Source: Candidatus Poseidoniaceae archaeon
GTDB taxonomy: Archaea; Thermoplasmatota; Poseidoniia; Poseidoniales; Poseidoniaceae
Assembly (NCBI GenBank): GCA_013329295.1
Contig: DUKP01000167.1
Coordinates: 1,260-7,418 of the forward strand
Length of the DNA: 6,159 bases
Direction: 5' to 3'
In this document: positions 5,579 through 6,159 of the stretch, piece after piece
Position numbering within the stretch: position 1 is the first letter of the stretch
Layout: the number at the start of each line of letters is the position of its first letter
Made by a program: the position numbers and the translations under genes
The notes under the pieces: generated by a model
Databases searched by the model: none
What the model saw: only the letters and a program-made list of their open reading frames with translations
What the model was told of the DNA's origin: nothing

Positions 5579-6159
5579 ATGTTTTTCAACATTGAATTTC
5601 ACCCGCCGTATATGACACCCGAGGACTTACTACGTGTTGAGCCAGAAGTCCTTGCAAAATTAATTCTCCACAAACGAGAAAGAATTTCACAATCACTACC
5701 AAAAATCATCGAATCATTAGGGGAAGAAAAGCACACTGCGGAGAATTTAGCACGAAAATCAAGAGCTGAAAAAGAAGACTTAGAGCCGAAGGTGAGTAAC
5801 CTATACTATGAGCGAGCAAAGGTTGTTGCAGAACTCAATGACAAATTTGACACAATTAAATTTGAAAATGATGAAAAAGATAGGTTTGATGAAATTTCTG
5901 AAAAACTTAAGTCAAAACAAACGAGTGTTGAAAATTTTAATAAAATTCTTTCTGAAATCGTAGAACTTTGTTCAAAATATGGTGGAAAGATTGAGCAATT
6001 AACCTCATATAAATCTTCAATGAAGGCTAATGATGCATTATCCGAAATAATTGATGATTTTGAAAATGCCAAAAACAGATGGAATGAAAATGAATCTAAC
6101 AGACGTAGAATAGAATCAAAATTCACCAAACTATCTACAAATCTAAGAGATTCAAATAC
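5579..6159 (+). CDS. Unrecognised coiled-coil protein (3' end cut by window edge)
   Basis: The frame is open from the ATG at 5579 to the right edge, 193 residues without a stop. A short N-terminal segment (about 1-32, MFFNIEFHPPYMTPEDLL...) looks folded and is followed by long charged helices (about 33-190) rich in K, E, N and S with heptad-like hydrophobic spacing. There is no signal peptide or membrane span. One short break is likely at CSKYGGK (131-137). The only cysteine is C131. Start choice is uncertain: an in-frame ATG at 5540 would add 13 residues (MVIDLHAKPSPCA) and leave just 17 bp to the divergent gene, while an ATG at 5612 would begin at MTPEDLLRV. None has a Shine-Dalgarno. I chose 5579 because it leaves more room for promoters. 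The composition would fit an SMC/Rad50-like arm or a scaffold protein, but no ATPase motif lies in the visible part, so I assign no function. Confidence 0.8.
   Translation, partial: MFFNIEFHPPYMTPEDLLRVEPEVLAKLILHKRERISQSLPKIIESLGEEKHTAENLARKSRAEKEDLEPKVSNLYYERAKVVAELNDKFDTIKFENDEKDRFDEISEKLKSKQTSVENFNKILSEIVELCSKYGGKIEQLTSYKSSMKANDALSEIIDDFENAKNRWNENESNRRRIESKFTKLSTNLRDSN

Noticed and set aside
5806..6129. Minus-strand open frame of 107 codons resembling a hydrophobic protein
   Set aside because: It is antisense to the plus-strand coiled-coil gene, which runs open to the edge with typical coding composition. The Ser/Phe/Leu-rich product is the expected shadow.

Overview
The window looks like a piece of an archaeal chromosome. 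My best guess is an AT-rich marine Thermoplasmatota lineage (Marine Group II/Poseidoniales or a relative). The reasons are archaeal-type ribosome binding sites (GGTGAT or AGGTGG) before two genes, a DtxR-family regulator with archaeal-looking metal ligands, a long secreted CARDB-like protein whose cytoplasmic tail carries zinc ribbons, and a coiled-coil protein resembling the archaeal COG1340 family. This placement rests on gene style only, since no rRNA or other marker is present.

Layout: four genes lie on the minus strand and one diverges from them on the plus strand. Reading down the minus strand from 5522, they are: (1) an 831-residue type I membrane protein with a signal peptide, a long beta-rich N-glycosylatable exterior, one membrane span and two cytoplasmic zinc ribbons; (2) after 31 bp, a 217-residue DtxR/IdeR/MntR-type metal-dependent repressor; (3) after 50 bp, a 530-residue multi-span membrane protein that I do not recognise; (4) after 51 bp, a coiled-coil protein (COG1340-like) that runs off the left edge. 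On the plus strand, from about 5579 (possibly 5540) and off the right edge, is a second unrecognised protein rich in coiled coil. Almost all of the window is coding, and no gene-free stretch exceeds 60 bp.

Genes 1-3 are close together on one strand, and genes 2 and 3 have good Shine-Dalgarno sequences, so they are probably co-transcribed. The inferred picture is a cell-surface protein with an internal zinc-binding tail, a metal-responsive regulator and a membrane protein with a large cytoplasmic domain, possibly one envelope- or metal-linked unit. Nothing in the sequence proves that they work together.

The main non-coding signal is at the divergent start region. Two inverted repeats there share the core TAAC-N9-GTTA, and their centres are 32 bp apart, about three helical turns. 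They could be paired operator sites. A smaller repeat cluster lies in the gap before the left coiled-coil gene.
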